A stretch of DNA of 64,000 nt from Paraburkholderia sp. CNPSo 3272 (GTDB lineage Bacteria; Pseudomonadota; Gammaproteobacteria; Burkholderiales; Burkholderiaceae), in NCBI RefSeq assembly GCF_024206495.1, contig NZ_JAMBPQ010000025.1:1-64000 (forward strand). Reading direction: 5' to 3'. Position numbers and translations under genes: made by a program. Below the pieces are notes generated by a model. It did no database searches and was not told the origin of the DNA. It saw only the letters and a list, made by a program, of their open reading frames with translations. Shown here piece by piece: positions 62,496 to 64,000 of the stretch (position 1 is its first letter; each line of letters begins with the position of its first letter).

Positions 62496-63878
62496 CTAGG
62501 CGTCCTGTTCCCCGTCTTGCGCCGCGCTGCGTCGCGGCACGCGCCCGAGTATCCATCCCCCGAGCAATGCGAGTGGCAACACGCCCAGCAGCCGGTGCGC
62601 CGCCCACGCTGCCAGCGCACCGTTCACGGCAATGGCCAGTGATGCCGCCGCCGCGGCCCCGACGCTGCCGCCCATCGGCGCGAGTACGGCGAGGCCCACG
62701 AGCAGCACGGCGACCGAGTAGAAGTTGATTCGGTACAGGACGGAAGTGTGGGCGGTCATGCCCAGCAGTTCGGGCATGGCGGTAAAGCATGCCGCGGCGA
62801 TCTGGCCGAGCGCGAGCACGCGCAACGCGGCCGCGCCGCCGCCGAAGCCCGGCCCGAACAGGCGCAGCAAGTGTTCGGGAAAGAGCAGCATGCAGAGCGC
62901 GGCGGGCAACGCGAGGCACAGCACGAGGCCCGCCGCCTGGGCCGCGCTTTTATCGAGCCCATGCCGGTCGTTGCGCGCGAAAAGGCCTGCGAACTTCGGC
63001 GCGGCCATGCCGGTCACGCCGCTGATCAGCAGATTGATGACGAGCGCGAGACGCCACGCCAGCGCGAAGAGCCCGGTCTCGCGCGACGAGGCGACGATGC
63101 CGAGCACGATGGCGGGCGCCGAGGTGATCAGGAGCTTCGTGAATTCCAGCGTGAAAAGCGGCAAACCTGCCTTGAGCAAGCGCGGCGCTTCGGCTGGCGC
63201 TCGTGCACCGGCAGGCACGCCGGCGAGAAAACGCCTGAGGAGAAACGCGCCGGTCAGCGCGGTGAGCGTGAAGCTGGCGGCGATCAGCATCAGCGTGCTG
63301 GCGACGCTCATGCCGTGCGTCAGTCCGAGCGGGATGGCGACGGCGCAGAAGATCGCGGGCCAGAGCCAGGAATAGATCATCTGGCTGCAGCCCACGCGCT
63401 GAAGTCCGGCAAGCGCCCCCGCCATTGCCGCGCCGAGATTTTGCGGAACGAATGAGAGCGCGCCGAGCGCAAGCGGCCAGGCGAGATCGGGCTTTTTCAG
63501 CACGTCGTGCGCGAAGGCGAACGCGCCCGCGCCAAGCGCAATCGAAATGGCCGTGGAGGCGAGCAGCACCAGCCACAGCGCGCGACGGATGGCCGGCCGC
63601 ACGGCGCGCGCCTCGCCCGCCGCGAGGGCCATCGCGATCTGCCGCGTGAGTGCCTGGTCGATGCCGAGGCGCCCGAACCCCGCGAGCGCCACCATCGTGC
63701 TGAACACAATATAGAAGTCGCCTGTACGCACCACGCCCAGCATGGCGGCGATCAGCAGATGGAAACCGTAGCGGCTCGGCAGGTCGAGCAGACGAACGCC
63801 GAGGCTCACGAGCGAGCCCCGGATCATCGAGGCGCCGTTCTGGCGCGCGGGCATGCGCGCTTCGCCGGCTTCACTCAT
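62496..63878 (-). CDS. Polysaccharide flippase (oligosaccharide repeat exporter, MOP superfamily)
   Basis: The 460-residue protein has about 12-14 helices. The amino part GSLVSLGVRLLDLPSRYGFH and FYIVFSTMVALAGFGRLGID fit the Wzx/MATE-type fold of polysaccharide biosynthesis proteins, and FALAWRLALVINLLISGVTG is a conserved-type central segment. It would move lipid-linked repeat units across the inner membrane. The ATG (63878) overlaps the stop of the upstream gene, so translation is coupled. The 203-bp gap to the oxidase gene on its left shows no gene. It may belong with the sugar transferase genes at 45-50 kb or with a cluster to the right of the window. Confidence 0.88.
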   Translation of the reverse strand: MSEAGEARMPARQNGASMIRGSLVSLGVRLLDLPSRYGFHLLIAAMLGVVRTGDFYIVFSTMVALAGFGRLGIDQALTRQIAMALAAGEARAVRPAIRRALWLVLLASTAISIALGAGAFAFAHDVLKKPDLAWPLALGALSFVPQNLGAAMAGALAGLQRVGCSQMIYSWLWPAIFCAVAIPLGLTHGMSVASTLMLIAASFTLTALTGAFLLRRFLAGVPAGARAPAEAPRLLKAGLPLFTLEFTKLLITSAPAIVLGIVASSRETGLFALAWRLALVINLLISGVTGMAAPKFAGLFARNDRHGLDKSAAQAAGLVLCLALPAALCMLLFPEHLLRLFGPGFGGGAAALRVLALGQIAAACFTAMPELLGMTAHTSVLYRINFYSVAVLLVGLAVLAPMGGSVGAAAAASLAIAVNGALAAWAAHRLLGVLPLALLGGWILGRVPRRSAAQDGEQDA

Positions 63879-64000
63879 GCTGCGCCTGAGCGCCGCGCAG
63901 TACGAACAGCGTCACGCTCTGCGCGGGCAGGCTCGCGCGCAGCGTGCTGTCCTGGTAGCGCGCGTCGGGCATGCGGAACAGCTGGTTGTTCGCGAGCCGC
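63871..64000 (-). CDS. Carboxy terminus of a probable glycoside hydrolase, 5' part off the window
   Basis: The last 42 residues of a protein whose start lies beyond the right edge read RLANNQLFRMPDARYQDSTL then RASLPAQSVTLFVLRGAQAQ and a stop. The ending 'LPAQSVTLFVL' is typical of the beta-sandwich tail of clan A glycoside hydrolases. The stop overlaps the flippase start by 8 bp. A hydrolase in a polysaccharide export operon would fit, but 42 residues are a thin basis. Confidence 0.5.
   Translation of the reverse strand, partial: RLANNQLFRMPDARYQDSTLRASLPAQSVTLFVLRGAQAQHE

Overview
The window is GC-rich, densely coding DNA from a Gram-negative beta-proteobacterium. It most resembles Burkholderiaceae of the Paraburkholderia/Caballeronia/Burkholderia type. 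The reasons are the A-I-O-B order of the contact-dependent inhibition locus, the DLYN border in its toxin protein, a DUF4148 protein, LysR-rich catabolic gene neighbourhoods and an undecaprenyl-phosphate sugar transferase exopolysaccharide module. Species cannot be assigned from the sequence alone.

Layout. 1-7.5 kb: the start of a phosphodiesterase-like lipoprotein gene (cut by the left edge), a LysR regulator, a decayed stretch with an IS5-type transposase remnant, a quinone-oxidoreductase-like enzyme behind a dihydrolipoyl-dehydrogenase-like flavoprotein, and a LysR gene divergent from a DMT exporter. 7.5-13.3 kb: a probable organosulfur/sulfur block with an LLM flavin monooxygenase, an orphan MetQ-like binding protein, an MFS carrier, and a YeiH-type exporter overlapping a 73-residue cysteine protein. 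13.3-16.4 kb: a PhnD-like protein, a fatty acid desaturase and an epoxide hydrolase. 16.8-22.5 kb: a tannin/gallate block with a LigJ-type 4-oxalomesaconate hydratase, a signal-less ModA-fold protein, a tannase-family lipoprotein and an AAHS-family aromatic acid carrier. It ends in a strong terminator. The ring-cleaving dioxygenase is not in the window.

22.6-35.3 kb (minus strand): a complete bcpAIOB/CDI locus. A 3070-residue exoprotein (BcpA/CdiA) ends in a charge-poor toxin tail. Its stop codon overlaps the start of a two-helix membrane protein, the likely immunity protein. That gene in turn overlaps a 37-codon frame that is a broken copy of the BcpB amino terminus. Then follow a BamE-like lipoprotein (BcpO), the TpsB transporter (BcpB) and a further lipoprotein. 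This is the most interesting region: the toxin tail shows no recognisable nuclease and both partners look membrane-directed, and the duplicated bcpB start is a visible recombination scar.

36-44.6 kb: a heavy-metal-type two-component system convergent with, and overlapping at its 3' end, a three-gene RND efflux operon; then a small secreted DUF4148 protein. 45-50.5 kb: exopolysaccharide genes (WcaJ/GumD-like sugar transferase, WecG-like glycosyltransferase, GMC oxidoreductase, sugar epimerase). 50.7-58 kb: a RAYT-family protein lacking its catalytic histidines, a DUF488 protein, a SulP transporter with a small membrane protein, and a PAS-GGDEF-EAL protein. 58-62.3 kb: a secreted phosphoesterase and a Tat-type berberine-bridge-like oxidase. 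62.5-64 kb: a polysaccharide flippase overlapping the end of a gene that runs off the right edge, probably a glycoside hydrolase.

No rRNA, tRNA, CRISPR array or complete insertion sequence was recognised.
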